From CAISIP01 sp965278985 (GTDB taxonomy: Bacteria; Pseudomonadota; Gammaproteobacteria; Burkholderiales; Burkholderiaceae_C), in assembly GCA_965278985.1 (NCBI GenBank), contig OZ257131.1:5890001-5954000 (forward strand): 64,000 bases of DNA, written 5' to 3'. The translations under genes and the position numbers were made by a program. Positions within the stretch are counted from its first letter, which is position 1. Each line of letters starts with the position of its first letter. The notes beneath the pieces are model-generated. The model was given only the letters and a program-made list of their open reading frames with translations. It did not search any database and was not told the DNA's origin. This document shows positions 56,368-64,000 of this stretch, one piece after another.

Positions 56368-57249
56368 TCAGCGCTCCGCGACGACGTCGAGTTCCATCGC
56401 GCCGATGCCCGCGATGTTGCCCTTCAGGCGGTCACCATCGAAGAGCTGCGAGACACCGGCAGGGGTACCCGTGGTGAGCAGCGTGCCGGGCTGCAGTGTC
56501 GACACGCTGGAGAGGAACCGGATCAGCTCCCGCAGGCCATTGATCATGTCCCTGGTGTGCGCCTCCATCACGAGCTTGCCGTTCTGCTCGACCTCGATGC
56601 GCAGGTCTTGCGGCTCCGCGATCTCGTCGCGCGTGACGATCCAGGGGCCCACGCCGCAGAAGGTGTCGAAGCCTTTGCGGATGTTGCGGGTGTTGTGGTT
56701 GCGCCCCCACGGATCGCGCACGCTGATGTCCCAGCACATCGTGTAGCCGAAAACGTAGTCCAGCGCCTTCTCCGCCGGTACGTTCTTGGCGGGCTGGCCG
56801 ATGACCGCGCACAGCTCGCATTCGAAATCCACATGGCGTGCCACGCGCGGAATGACGACCGTACCGCCCGGACCCACGATGGCGGACGACGGCTTGAGGA
56901 ACACCTCGGCCATCAGTTCGTCGGGCGAGAGTTTCGAGCGGTCGTAGGCGCCCACGCGGTGGGTCATCTCCGACTGGTGGGAGCGGTAGTTCGCCGCCGC
57001 GGCCCAGATCGCCGGCGGCTTGTCGATGGGCGCCAACAGCCGGGCCGACGCCAGCGGCACGGCCCGGCCCCGGCGCGTGAAGACCATGACCTCCCGGGCG
57101 AAGGCCTGGTCAGCCATCGCGCCGACGATGTCCGCCATGGACGCGCCGGAGGGCACCGCGCCCTGGTCTGTCGGCGGGTAGGTGAGGGGGTAGATGTGGT
57201 CTCCGTCCACCAATCCCGGGAGCCCGTCGTTGTATCTGCAAATCTTCAT
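56368..57249 (-). CDS. Fumarylacetoacetate hydrolase family protein, island 2
   Basis: 293-residue FAH-superfamily enzyme. Metal ligands Glu143 and Glu145 (DFECELCAVIG) and Asp174 (WDISVRDPWGR), with GVGPWIVTRDEI and TTGTPAGV, are all kept. The Bug receptor gene is 38 bases upstream. It corresponds in position and family to the FAH gene of island 1 but differs throughout. Expected to act on an oxo-acid from ring cleavage. Confidence 0.9.
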   Translation of the reverse strand: MKICRYNDGLPGLVDGDHIYPLTYPPTDQGAVPSGASMADIVGAMADQAFAREVMVFTRRGRAVPLASARLLAPIDKPPAIWAAAANYRSHQSEMTHRVGAYDRSKLSPDELMAEVFLKPSSAIVGPGGTVVIPRVARHVDFECELCAVIGQPAKNVPAEKALDYVFGYTMCWDISVRDPWGRNHNTRNIRKGFDTFCGVGPWIVTRDEIAEPQDLRIEVEQNGKLVMEAHTRDMINGLRELIRFLSSVSTLQPGTLLTTGTPAGVSQLFDGDRLKGNIAGIGAMELDVVAER

Positions 57250-57287
57250 GGCTGACGTTGGTCCTTGCGTGCCGTTGGGCGTTCTCG

Positions 57288-58259
57288 TCATTCGATCTTG
57301 ACGCCGGCTTCGGTCACGATGTCGCGCCAGCGCGGGATTTCGCGCTTCAACGTGGCGGCGAGCTCTTCCGGCGTGCTGGGATTGACCTCGAGCCCGATCT
57401 CGAGCATCTGTTTCGCGATCTGCGGGTCCCGCAGTTGGCGGTTGATCTCGCTGTTGACCTTCTGGACGATGTGGTGCGCCGTCCCGCGGGGGGCGAAGAT
57501 GCCGAACCACACATCGACCGCGAAGCCGGAAACCCCCTGCTCGGCGATGGTGGGCACGTCTGGCAGGAAGGCCGAGCGTTTGGCGCCGCTGGTCCCCAGC
57601 ATCCGCAGGCGACCATCCTTGACGAGGGGAAGGGCCACGGTGGGGTCGCTGAACACCATGTCGATCTCGCCGCCCATCACGGCGGTGATGCTGGCGGGGC
57701 CGCCCTTGTAGGGCACGTTCATGATGTCCGTGCCGGCCAGGCGATTCAGCATCACGACGGCGAGGTGGGCGGTGGAGCCGTTGCCTGAATTGCCGGCACG
57801 CAGTTCGCCCGGTTTGCTCTTCGCCAGGGCGACCAGTTCGGCGATGTTCTTGACGGGCAGCTTGGGATTGACCAGCAGCACCATGGAGTTGCTGCCCAGG
57901 GAAATGATCGGTTCGAAATCGTTGGCCGGGTCGTAACGGACCTTGGAGATGACAGGGTTGATCGTGAAGGGCGCGTTGGTCGCGATGAGCAGCGTGTACC
58001 CATCGGGCTTCGCGCGGGCCACCGTCTCGACCCCCAGTGTCTGCCCTGCACCCGTCTTGTTCTCGGCGATGATGGGCTGGCCCCATGCGGCCGTCAGGCG
58101 TGGCGAGGACAGGCGCACGAACTGGTCCACCAGCGCACCAGGGGCCACGGGTACGATGAAGCGGATGCTCTGGTCCGGATACTGGGGTGCCTGTGCCTGC
58201 GAAGCACAGGTGATGACGGTGGCGCACACGGCCACCGCCAGGGATCGGAATGTTGTCAT
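57288..58259 (-). CDS. Bug-family (TctC-like) periplasmic solute receptor, island 2
   Basis: 323-residue receptor. Signal peptide LAVAVCATVITCASQAQA, then QYPDQSIRFIVPVAPGALVD, TGAGQTLG and SGNGSTAHLAVVML, the Bug pattern. It sits between the monooxygenase and FAH genes, as in island 1. No TctAB genes are adjacent. Probably captures the island 2 substrate. Confidence 0.93.
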   Translation of the reverse strand: MTTFRSLAVAVCATVITCASQAQAPQYPDQSIRFIVPVAPGALVDQFVRLSSPRLTAAWGQPIIAENKTGAGQTLGVETVARAKPDGYTLLIATNAPFTINPVISKVRYDPANDFEPIISLGSNSMVLLVNPKLPVKNIAELVALAKSKPGELRAGNSGNGSTAHLAVVMLNRLAGTDIMNVPYKGGPASITAVMGGEIDMVFSDPTVALPLVKDGRLRMLGTSGAKRSAFLPDVPTIAEQGVSGFAVDVWFGIFAPRGTAHHIVQKVNSEINRQLRDPQIAKQMLEIGLEVNPSTPEELAATLKREIPRWRDIVTEAGVKIE

Positions 58260-58289
58260 GGGATGTCTCCTCGTTATGAAATGGGGCTG

Positions 58290-59525
58290 CTAGGTCGGCA
58301 GGACGGCGTCAGGAGTGGGCGCATCGGCGTACGCCTCCGGCACGAAGGGGACCTTGTTCCAGTCGGTGGCGGGTTCGAAGCCCAGCAACCAGTCTGTCTG
58401 GCCATGCACGCTTCCCTTGCCGGACTGGATCAACTCCTTCTGCGCCTGGCTGTCCTTCATGTGCTTCATGTGCAGGTTCGCCAGCGACAGGCGTTGGACA
58501 CCGTGCACCCGCGGGATGCGCACCTTGCGGAAATTCGCGAACGCTTCCATCGGGTCCGCGCACTCGCGCATCCAGCGGCCCAGGACGTACGCGTCCTCGA
58601 ATGCCTGGCATGCGCCCTGGCCTGCGTTGGGCACCATGGCATGTGCGGCATCGCCGATCAGCTGGATGCGTCCCCGGCCCCAGTTGTCCGTGATGGGGCG
58701 CGTGAAGAGGCCCCACTTCATGCAGTTCGTGACGTAGCTGAGCAACTGCCTGAGCCGCGGCTCGGGATTGGCGAAGCTGGCGCGCATGTCGTCGGCGCGC
58801 CCCCAGCTCGACCAGCTTTCCTCCACCCAGTCACCCGTCTCCTGCTGCGTGACGATGTTGATCAGCTTCTTTTGGCGGATGTAGTAGGCACGGATGTGGC
58901 AGCCCGGGCCCACCCATTCCATGTGGCCAGTGGGGCCCAGGAGGTCATCCGGGACGTCCTTGGCATCGAGCAATGCGCGCCAGGCCATCTGGCCGGTGTA
59001 GGTCGGGTTGTCGGCGCCGTACAGGGCATGGCGAAGCACCGACTTCACGCCATCCGCGCCGATCACGTAGTCCGCCTTGACGCGATTCCCGTTGGCGAAC
59101 ACCAGCCCCACGCCGTCCTGCCGCTCGTCGACCTGCGCGAGGCGGTGGCCGAGGTGGATGTGGGACGGGTCGAGGTCCGCGACCAGTGCATCCAGCAGGT
59201 CTGCGCGGTGGAATGTGTAGTACGGCGCGCCCCATTTTTCGGCGGCCTTGAAGCGGTCCCGGAACTCGAGAAATTCACCCGTCTGGAGATTGTGGGTACG
59301 TTCGCCGGGGGAGCGGTAGCCCACCGCGTCGAGCCGATCACGCACGCCCATGCCCCGCAAGGCTTTCACAGCCTGGGGGCTGGAGCTGACCGCCGCACCG
59401 ATCTCGCCTAGCGCAGCGGCGGCTTCGAACATTTCCGCTTCGATGCCGAAGGTCTTGAGGGCATTGGCCGTGGCTGTGCCGGCGAGCCCGCCACCGACGA
59501 TGGCCACCTTGCATTTTCTTGTCAT
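58290..59525 (-). CDS. FAD-dependent hydroxylase, salicylate hydroxylase-like
   Basis: 411-residue single-component class A monooxygenase. FAD motif VAIVGGGLAGTATANALKTFG, DG motif YVIGADGVKSVLR and GDAAHAMVPNAGQGACQAFEDA are characteristic of salicylate/3-hydroxybenzoate/hydroxynicotinate hydroxylases. It would put a second hydroxyl on the ring, perhaps with decarboxylation. First gene of the island 2 operon; GGAGAC is its ribosome site, directly downstream of a 12-base-pair hairpin in the leader. Divergent from LysR. Confidence 0.92.
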   Translation of the reverse strand: MTRKCKVAIVGGGLAGTATANALKTFGIEAEMFEAAAALGEIGAAVSSSPQAVKALRGMGVRDRLDAVGYRSPGERTHNLQTGEFLEFRDRFKAAEKWGAPYYTFHRADLLDALVADLDPSHIHLGHRLAQVDERQDGVGLVFANGNRVKADYVIGADGVKSVLRHALYGADNPTYTGQMAWRALLDAKDVPDDLLGPTGHMEWVGPGCHIRAYYIRQKKLINIVTQQETGDWVEESWSSWGRADDMRASFANPEPRLRQLLSYVTNCMKWGLFTRPITDNWGRGRIQLIGDAAHAMVPNAGQGACQAFEDAYVLGRWMRECADPMEAFANFRKVRIPRVHGVQRLSLANLHMKHMKDSQAQKELIQSGKGSVHGQTDWLLGFEPATDWNKVPFVPEAYADAPTPDAVLPT

Positions 59526-59535
59526 CTCTTGTCTC

Positions 59536-59568
59536 CATTTCCATCACGAACGACAGGTGATGGAAATG
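59536..59568. promoter_or_regulatory. 12-base-pair perfect inverted repeat before the island 2 operon
   Basis: CATTTCCATCAC and GTGATGGAAATG are separated by nine bases, ending 10 bases before the hydroxylase ATG and touching its GGAGAC ribosome site. It could be a protein operator or an mRNA hairpin that hides the ribosome site. It differs from the island 1 LysR operator. Confidence 0.65.
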
Positions 59569-59728
59569 TAGGTGCCGCAAGTTGGCGCAACAACACAGAC
59601 CTTCGGCGAGATATATTCGTGCCGCTTATGTATTCCGTTGCGGGAGGACACGGGAACACCCCTGGAGGCATGCCGTGGTCGGCATGCGCACGCTTATCCC
59701 CACATCGTCACAGGAGGCAACGAAAGGC

Positions 59729-60568
59729 ATGATCGCCAATCTGGATCTGGAGTTGCTGCGCACCTTCGTGGCCATCGTGGAGCGTGAGTCCTTCGCCGCG
59801 GCCGCGGAATCCGTGCATCGCAGCCAGCCTGCCATCACGCAGCAGATGCACCGGTTGGAGACGCAGCTGGACAAGACGCTGTTCAAGAAATCGGGACGCA
59901 GCAAACACCTGACCGATGACGGCCTGCGGCTGCTCATCTACGCACGACGGCTTCTTGCGCTCAACGACGAGGCATGCATGTCGATGAGTGGGTCGGCGCT
60001 GATCGGCGAGGTTCGCATCGGAGCGCCCGTCGACATCGCGGACTCGATACTTCCGAACCTGCTGAAGCACTTCGCGACAACCTTCCCGAGCCTGCGGATG
60101 ACCGTCAACGCCGGGCAAAGCTCGTCGCTGGTTCAGGCGATGAAGCGCGGGGAGATCGACATGACGGTCTCCCTGCGCGATGACCTGGAGCACCGCCGGA
60201 TCGTGCTGCGCACATCGCCCGCGGTCTGGATCTGTGCCAGTGACTTCAAGTATGACCGCAGCCAGCCACTGCCTTTGATCCTCTCCGATGAGCCCAGCAT
60301 CTTCAGGAGAATCGCTCTGGCGCATCTGGAGCGGGCGAACGTGCCATGGAGGATCAGTTATGGATCCCCTACGTTGCCAGGCATCACGGCCGCGGTGCGT
60401 GCCGGGCTGGGCGTGACGGCGCGGTCCGTCGAGATACTCAATCCGGACTACCGCGTGCTGGGGGTGGCCGATGGATTGCCGCGACTGCCGGACGTCACCT
60501 ACTACCTGTACCTTGGCTCGGGCTCGAACGCCAATGCCCGACGCTTGTTCGATTCCATCGTTACCTGA
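59729..60568 (+). CDS. LysR-family regulator of island 2
   Basis: 279-residue LysR protein. N-terminal HTH: LELLRTFVAIVERESFAAAA then HRSQPAITQQMHRLE. Start at MIANLDLEL with AGGAGG 20 bases upstream and AAAGG closer; upstream in-frame codons lack homology. Divergent from the monooxygenase-led operon with a 203-base control region. Likely its activator. Weakly similar at most to the island 1 LysR. Confidence 0.9.
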   Translation: MIANLDLELLRTFVAIVERESFAAAAESVHRSQPAITQQMHRLETQLDKTLFKKSGRSKHLTDDGLRLLIYARRLLALNDEACMSMSGSALIGEVRIGAPVDIADSILPNLLKHFATTFPSLRMTVNAGQSSSLVQAMKRGEIDMTVSLRDDLEHRRIVLRTSPAVWICASDFKYDRSQPLPLILSDEPSIFRRIALAHLERANVPWRISYGSPTLPGITAAVRAGLGVTARSVEILNPDYRVLGVADGLPRLPDVTYYLYLGSGSNANARRLFDSIVT

Positions 60569-60591
60569 GAGGGACGTGGGTTGCCAGCACC

Positions 60592-61989
60592 TCACCCCGC
60601 TGCCAGCACGATCTCCACCCGCCCGCCGCCCCACCCCGAGCGCTCCAGCCGCAACGTCCCCCCGTGGCTGGCGACGAGTTCGTTGACCACCGCCAGCCCC
60701 ACGCCGTGCCCTGGCACCTGCTCGTCCGCGCGCACGTGGAGCTGCAGGATCGCCTGCGTGTCGCCCTGGAAGCCTGGGCCGTCGTCGTCCACGCGCAGGC
60801 GCAGGCGGCCCGCCTCCAGCGCCACGGTCACGGCCACGCGTTGTTTCGCCCACTTGGCGGCGTTGTCCATCAGGTTGCCCAGCAGCTCGAAGGCGTCGCC
60901 CTCGTCGATGCGCCATTGCAAGGCGGGAGGGCATTCGATGGTCAGCTGCAGGTGCTTCTCCGCGTAGACCTTGGCCAGTGAGTCGGCGATGCGTTGCAGC
61001 ACCGGCGCCAGTGCCAGGTAGGGGACAAAGCGCGCGGCGCCACTCGCGGCGGCGCGGCCCAGCTGGTGCTGCACGATGTCGTCCATGCGCGCCACCTGCT
61101 GGGCCACGGCGGAGGGCAGCTGTGCGGAATCGTCCAGCGCGGAGCGCAGCACGGCCAGCGGCGTCTTGAGGCTGTGGGCGAGGTAGCTCAGCGCCTCCTT
61201 GTAGCGGGTCTGGCGCACGCGTTCCTGGCGGATCAGCGTATTCAGGTTGTCGGTGAGCGCGGCGATCTCGGTGGGATATCGCCGCTCGACCTCGGCCTGT
61301 TCGCCGTGCTCGATGCGCCGCACCTCCTGCGCAACGCTGCGCAGCGGCGCCAGACCCCAGCGCAGCAGCGCGGCCTGGGACAGCAGCAGCAACAGGGCCG
61401 CGCCGCCCAGCCAGCTCCACAGCGTGCGGTCGAAGGCGGCGATCTCGCGGTCGATGGCCGCGCGGTCCTCCAGCACGGACAGCACCAGCGGCGCGGGCTT
61501 GCCCTGGCCGGCCCAGTTCACGCCGTAACCCACTGCCAGGTAGTTGCGCCCGCCGGCCTGGGGTGTCTCGTAGCGCCACTCGCCCACAGCCACCTGCTGC
61601 TGGAAGGGAGGCTGCAGGCCCACTGCGGAGGCGGATTCCCATTGCTGGCCCTGCGTCAGGTTGAGGATGCGCGCATACAGCCCCGACTGCGGCAGCGACA
61701 GGCGCGGCTCGGGAAAGGACGGCGGCATCTGCAGCTGGCCCGCTGCATCCAGCTCGGCGCCGGCCAGCAGCAGGTAGACCGTGCTCTGCAGCTGCGCGAA
61801 ACGCGCGGTGCGCACGCTGTCGGCGTGGGCGCGCTGCACGGCCCAGCCGGCCCCGGCCACGAAGGCGGCCACCACCAGGGTGGCGCCGAGCATGAGCCGC
61901 GTGTGTAGCGACCCCTGGGGAGGCCGGGGCGCCGCCATGGGAGGGGCTGCAGCGCCGGTGTCCTTCGCAGGGGCCGGGCTTGGGCTCAT
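60592..61989 (-). CDS. PhoQ-like sensor histidine kinase
   Basis: 465-residue membrane kinase. Two membrane segments (about residues 32-50 and 190-212) enclose a periplasmic sensor of about 140 residues. Then HAMP-like linker, H-box EALSYLAHSLKTPLAVLRS, N-box NLMDNAAKWA, DDDGPGF and GVGLAVV. Partner of the response regulator just upstream; start codon overlaps its stop (ATGA). The PhoQ-like assignment follows mostly from the regulator type. Confidence 0.9.
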   Translation of the reverse strand: MSPSPAPAKDTGAAAPPMAAPRPPQGSLHTRLMLGATLVVAAFVAGAGWAVQRAHADSVRTARFAQLQSTVYLLLAGAELDAAGQLQMPPSFPEPRLSLPQSGLYARILNLTQGQQWESASAVGLQPPFQQQVAVGEWRYETPQAGGRNYLAVGYGVNWAGQGKPAPLVLSVLEDRAAIDREIAAFDRTLWSWLGGAALLLLLSQAALLRWGLAPLRSVAQEVRRIEHGEQAEVERRYPTEIAALTDNLNTLIRQERVRQTRYKEALSYLAHSLKTPLAVLRSALDDSAQLPSAVAQQVARMDDIVQHQLGRAAASGAARFVPYLALAPVLQRIADSLAKVYAEKHLQLTIECPPALQWRIDEGDAFELLGNLMDNAAKWAKQRVAVTVALEAGRLRLRVDDDGPGFQGDTQAILQLHVRADEQVPGHGVGLAVVNELVASHGGTLRLERSGWGGGRVEIVLAAG

Positions 61990-62657
61990 TCCCACGCGAA
62001 ACGGTATCCGCGCCCGCGCAGCGTCTCGATGGGCGCCAGCGTGCCCTGCGGATCGAGCTTGCGGCGCAGCCGGCCGATCAGCACCTCCAGCACATTGCTG
62101 TCGCGGTCCTCGTCGTGCGGGTACAGGTAGTCGCCCAGCTCCTGCTTGGTGACCACGCGCGCGCGTTCACGCACCAGGTACTCGAGCACGCGGTATTCGA
62201 AGGCTGTGAGCTCCAGCGGCTCACCGTGGAGCTTCGCGGACTGGGCCGGCAGGTCCATGGCCAAGGGCCCCAGCGTGAGCACGTCGGTGGCGGTCTTGAG
62301 CGCGCGGCGCAACAGCGCCTTCACGCGGGCGGCCAGCTCGGGGTATTCGAAGGGCTTGACGAGGTAGTCGTCCGCGCCGGCCTCCAGGCCCGTGACCTTG
62401 TCCTGCCAGCTGCCGCGCGCCGTGAGGATCAGGATCGGCTGCGTGCGGCCCTCGGCGCGCAGTTCTTGCACGACCGACAGGCCGTTGCGCTTGGGCAGGC
62501 CCAGGTCCACGATGACCAGGTCCACGGGGTATTCGCGGGCCTGGAACAGGCCGTCTTCGCCGTCAGCCGCCTGGTCCACGCGGTAACCATCGGCTTCCAG
62601 GCGGCGCGCCAGCGTCAGGCGCAGCGGGGCTTCGTCTTCGATCAGCAGCAGGCGCAT
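61986..62657 (-). CDS. PhoP-like OmpR-family response regulator
   Basis: 223-residue regulator: receiver domain with acidic pair in LLIEDE, phospho-Asp in VIVDLGLPKRNG and Lys in YLVKPFEYP; winged-helix domain with EYRVLEYLVRERARVVTKQELGDYLY. GSWQDKVTGLEAGADDYLVKPF-like receiver end is close to PhoP. Coupled to the kinase gene and 25 bases downstream of a PepSY gene. Probably governs envelope or cation-related genes. Confidence 0.92.
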   Translation of the reverse strand: MRLLLIEDEAPLRLTLARRLEADGYRVDQAADGEDGLFQAREYPVDLVIVDLGLPKRNGLSVVQELRAEGRTQPILILTARGSWQDKVTGLEAGADDYLVKPFEYPELAARVKALLRRALKTATDVLTLGPLAMDLPAQSAKLHGEPLELTAFEYRVLEYLVRERARVVTKQELGDYLYPHDEDRDSNVLEVLIGRLRRKLDPQGTLAPIETLRGRGYRFAWE

Positions 62658-62682
62658 CGTGCCGTCCTCGTCTGTGTGGCGC

Positions 62683-62910
62683 TCATCGGTCTGCGTCGAC
62701 CATGACCACGCGGACCTCGCCCCGCGGCGTGACCACCTTGACGCGCCACACGGGCCCGCGGCCGGAGTCGGCACGCTCCACCGACAACACACGCCCACCG
62801 GTCTGGCGTGCCGCGATGGCGGCGGCCTCGTCGCGGCTGGCCGCCCAGGCGGGCAGGGCCAGCGTGAGGGCCACCAGGGCAGCAGCGGCGAGCCTTGCGA
62901 GGGTGTGCAT
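62683..62910 (-). CDS. Small periplasmic PepSY-domain protein
   Basis: 75-residue protein: signal peptide MHTLARLAAAALVALTLALP(AWA), then a single PepSY-like module (EAAAIAARQTGGRVLSVERA, then WRVKVVTPRGEVRVVMVD). An ATG 11 codons upstream is an alternative start; neither has a clear ribosome site. PepSY proteins are often encoded next to PhoPQ-type systems in this group and may modulate the sensor or envelope proteases. Confidence 0.82.
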   Translation of the reverse strand: MHTLARLAAAALVALTLALPAWAASRDEAAAIAARQTGGRVLSVERADSGRGPVWRVKVVTPRGEVRVVMVDADR

Positions 62911-62967
62911 TGTGGTGCGTCGTGAAGGGCTGGCAAGGGTCATGCGGGCATCGTACTACTGCCGCGC

Positions 62968-63546
62968 TCAGCGGCCGTCGGGTGTCCACTGCCCCTGGCG
63001 GTTGTAAAAGCCGTCCGGTTCGTAGCGGCCGCCCGACGACACCTGGATGGGGATCGTGCGGCCGGACGGGGGCTGCGCCATCACGGTGGTGTAACGCTGC
63101 CCACGGTAGTCGTAGCTCACGTTGTAGCCGTTGATGCGCTGCTGCGGCTCGTAGACGGTCTGGCAGTTCTGCACCTGGCGCGGCGCGCGGTCGTAGCGTG
63201 CGTAGCGGTCATCGCGGCCGTTGTTGGCCACCTGGTCGCCCGCATAGGCACCGATCACGGCACCCAGCGCGGTGGCCACGGCACGGCCGCCGCCGTCGCC
63301 CACCTGGTTGCCCAGCAGGGCACCGGCCACGCCACCGATCACGGCGCCGCCATACTGGCGCGGCGCCTCGGCGCGGCGGTCGTCCCGCACCCACTGGTTG
63401 GAGCAGACCTGGCGCGGCACCTGCACGGTTTCGTAGCGGGGCTGCACGTCGCGCACACGGGCCTGGTCCGTGTAGGTCGCGGCCTGCACACCGGTGGCGG
63501 CGAGGACGGTGGTGGCGATCAGGCTGGCAAGGATCTGGCGTTGCAT
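62968..63546 (-). CDS. Glycine-zipper envelope protein (SlyB/17-kDa antigen-like)
   Basis: 192-residue secreted protein. Signal peptide ends ATGVQA; residues 65-105 carry a glycine-zipper 2TM motif (GGAVIGGVAGALLGNQVGDG, then ATALGAVIGAYAGDQVANN). The rest is Arg/Tyr/Gln-rich. Likely an outer-membrane-associated protein. No lipobox Cys was noted after the signal peptide, unlike SlyB. Located just upstream of the PepSY-PhoPQ-like operon. Confidence 0.87.
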   Translation of the reverse strand: MQRQILASLIATTVLAATGVQAATYTDQARVRDVQPRYETVQVPRQVCSNQWVRDDRRAEAPRQYGGAVIGGVAGALLGNQVGDGGGRAVATALGAVIGAYAGDQVANNGRDDRYARYDRAPRQVQNCQTVYEPQQRINGYNVSYDYRGQRYTTVMAQPPSGRTIPIQVSSGGRYEPDGFYNRQGQWTPDGR

Positions 63547-63794
63547 GGTGGCGCTCCAGTGAGTGATGATGGAGCGTATGGTGCGCGGCCACGGGTGAAC
63601 GCCGGCTGAATGGAATGCAGATCGTGGCGCCCTCACCCGCAGCCGGCAGCAGGCAAATGGATGCTCGGGCTGCACGCTCGCGAAGGCATGCCCCACGGGG
63701 GACGCACACCCATCGTGCCCGCCGTGAATGCGGCGCCTCCCCGCGCATCCTGCGGGCTGCGCCGCCACCGGGACCCGGCGGCGGCTGGCCGCCT

Positions 63795-64000
63795 TCAGGG
63801 CAGCTCGCGGTCGTCCGCCGGCTGGCCCATCGGCCGCGGGCCGATGGTGCCCAGGCGCGCCTTCAGCGACTGGGGCTGGCCCGTGATGATGGCCGCGTAC
63901 ATGGTGGCGTTGCTCAGCACCTTCTTCACATAGTCGCGCGTCTCGGTGAAGGGGACGTTCTCGGCCCAGGCGGCCGCCTCGATGGTGGGGCCGTTGCGCC
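63795..64000 (-). CDS. Soluble lytic murein transglycosylase, C-terminal end (partial)
   Basis: The last 68 codons of a gene running off the window. The reading NGPTIEAAAWAENVPFTETR and DYVKKVLSNATMYAAIITGQ matches the C-terminal end of Slt-type soluble lytic transglycosylases, where a similar ENVPFTETRDYVKKVL segment is conserved. Catalytic Glu lies outside the window. Periplasmic peptidoglycan lyase expected. Confidence 0.85.
   Translation of the reverse strand, partial: RNGPTIEAAAWAENVPFTETRDYVKKVLSNATMYAAIITGQPQSLKARLGTIGPRPMGQPADDRELP

Overview
The window is GC-rich DNA from a betaproteobacterium, most likely Burkholderiales and probably Comamonadaceae. The inference rests on four Bug-type (TctC-like) periplasmic solute receptors, five LysR regulators, an aerobic aromatic-degradation gene content, and protein families typical of that group (BKACE, YtcJ, XapX, PXPV-repeat protein). 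I saw no rRNA, tRNA, CRISPR array, prophage or insertion sequence. Genes are densely packed and often overlap by 1-20 bases.

Layout. 1-5 kb: the 3' part of leuC, leuD, and a hybrid sensor kinase with an N-terminal KaiB-like domain. 5-13 kb (island 1): a minus-strand operon (class A flavin monooxygenase, Bug receptor, extradiol dioxygenase, FAA hydrolase, BKACE), a divergent LysR gene and a Rieske oxygenase. Two near-identical palindromes lie before lysR/operon and before the Rieske gene, so one LysR protein probably controls all of them. 13-20 kb: a PhD/ParE toxin-antitoxin pair, the long helicase Lhr and a Na/phosphate cotransporter. 20-31 kb: Bug receptor-amidase-small dimeric alpha/beta-barrel protein, a flavin monooxygenase, an AraC regulator, an aspartoacylase-like deacylase divergent from an SDR plus an FMO-like enzyme (a perfect palindrome lies between them), an aldo/keto reductase and two LysR genes.

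31-38 kb: pirin, AraC DNA-binding protein and YcaC-like hydrolase, followed by a tightly coupled XapX-YtcJ-DoxX-MFS operon. 38-47 kb: a stand-alone M17 N-terminal domain, an alpha/beta hydrolase, and an amino-acid utilisation unit in which a YheO-like regulator and RidA diverge from a class V PLP enzyme and a four-gene polar amino-acid ABC transporter across a promoter with overlapping palindromes. 47-53 kb: HIBYL-CoA hydrolase-like protein, DHA2 efflux pump, membrane protein, DUF4143 ATPase, GST, PXPV protein and a small VOC protein.

53-60.6 kb (island 2) repeats the design of island 1: a divergent LysR gene, then a flavin monooxygenase, Bug receptor, FAA hydrolase, alpha/beta hydrolase, class II aldolase-like protein, a coupled small ORF, an extradiol-type VOC enzyme and a second class II aldolase-like protein with a signal peptide. 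60.6-64 kb: a PepSY-PhoP-PhoQ-like operon, a glycine-zipper envelope protein and the 3' end of a lytic transglycosylase gene.

The most notable content is the pair of similarly built, non-identical ring-cleavage islands, the shared LysR operator, the KaiB-kinase fusion, and the RidA/PLP-enzyme/ABC-transporter unit with its operator. Substrates for both islands are inferred only as hydroxylated aromatic or heteroaromatic compounds; the sequence does not name them.
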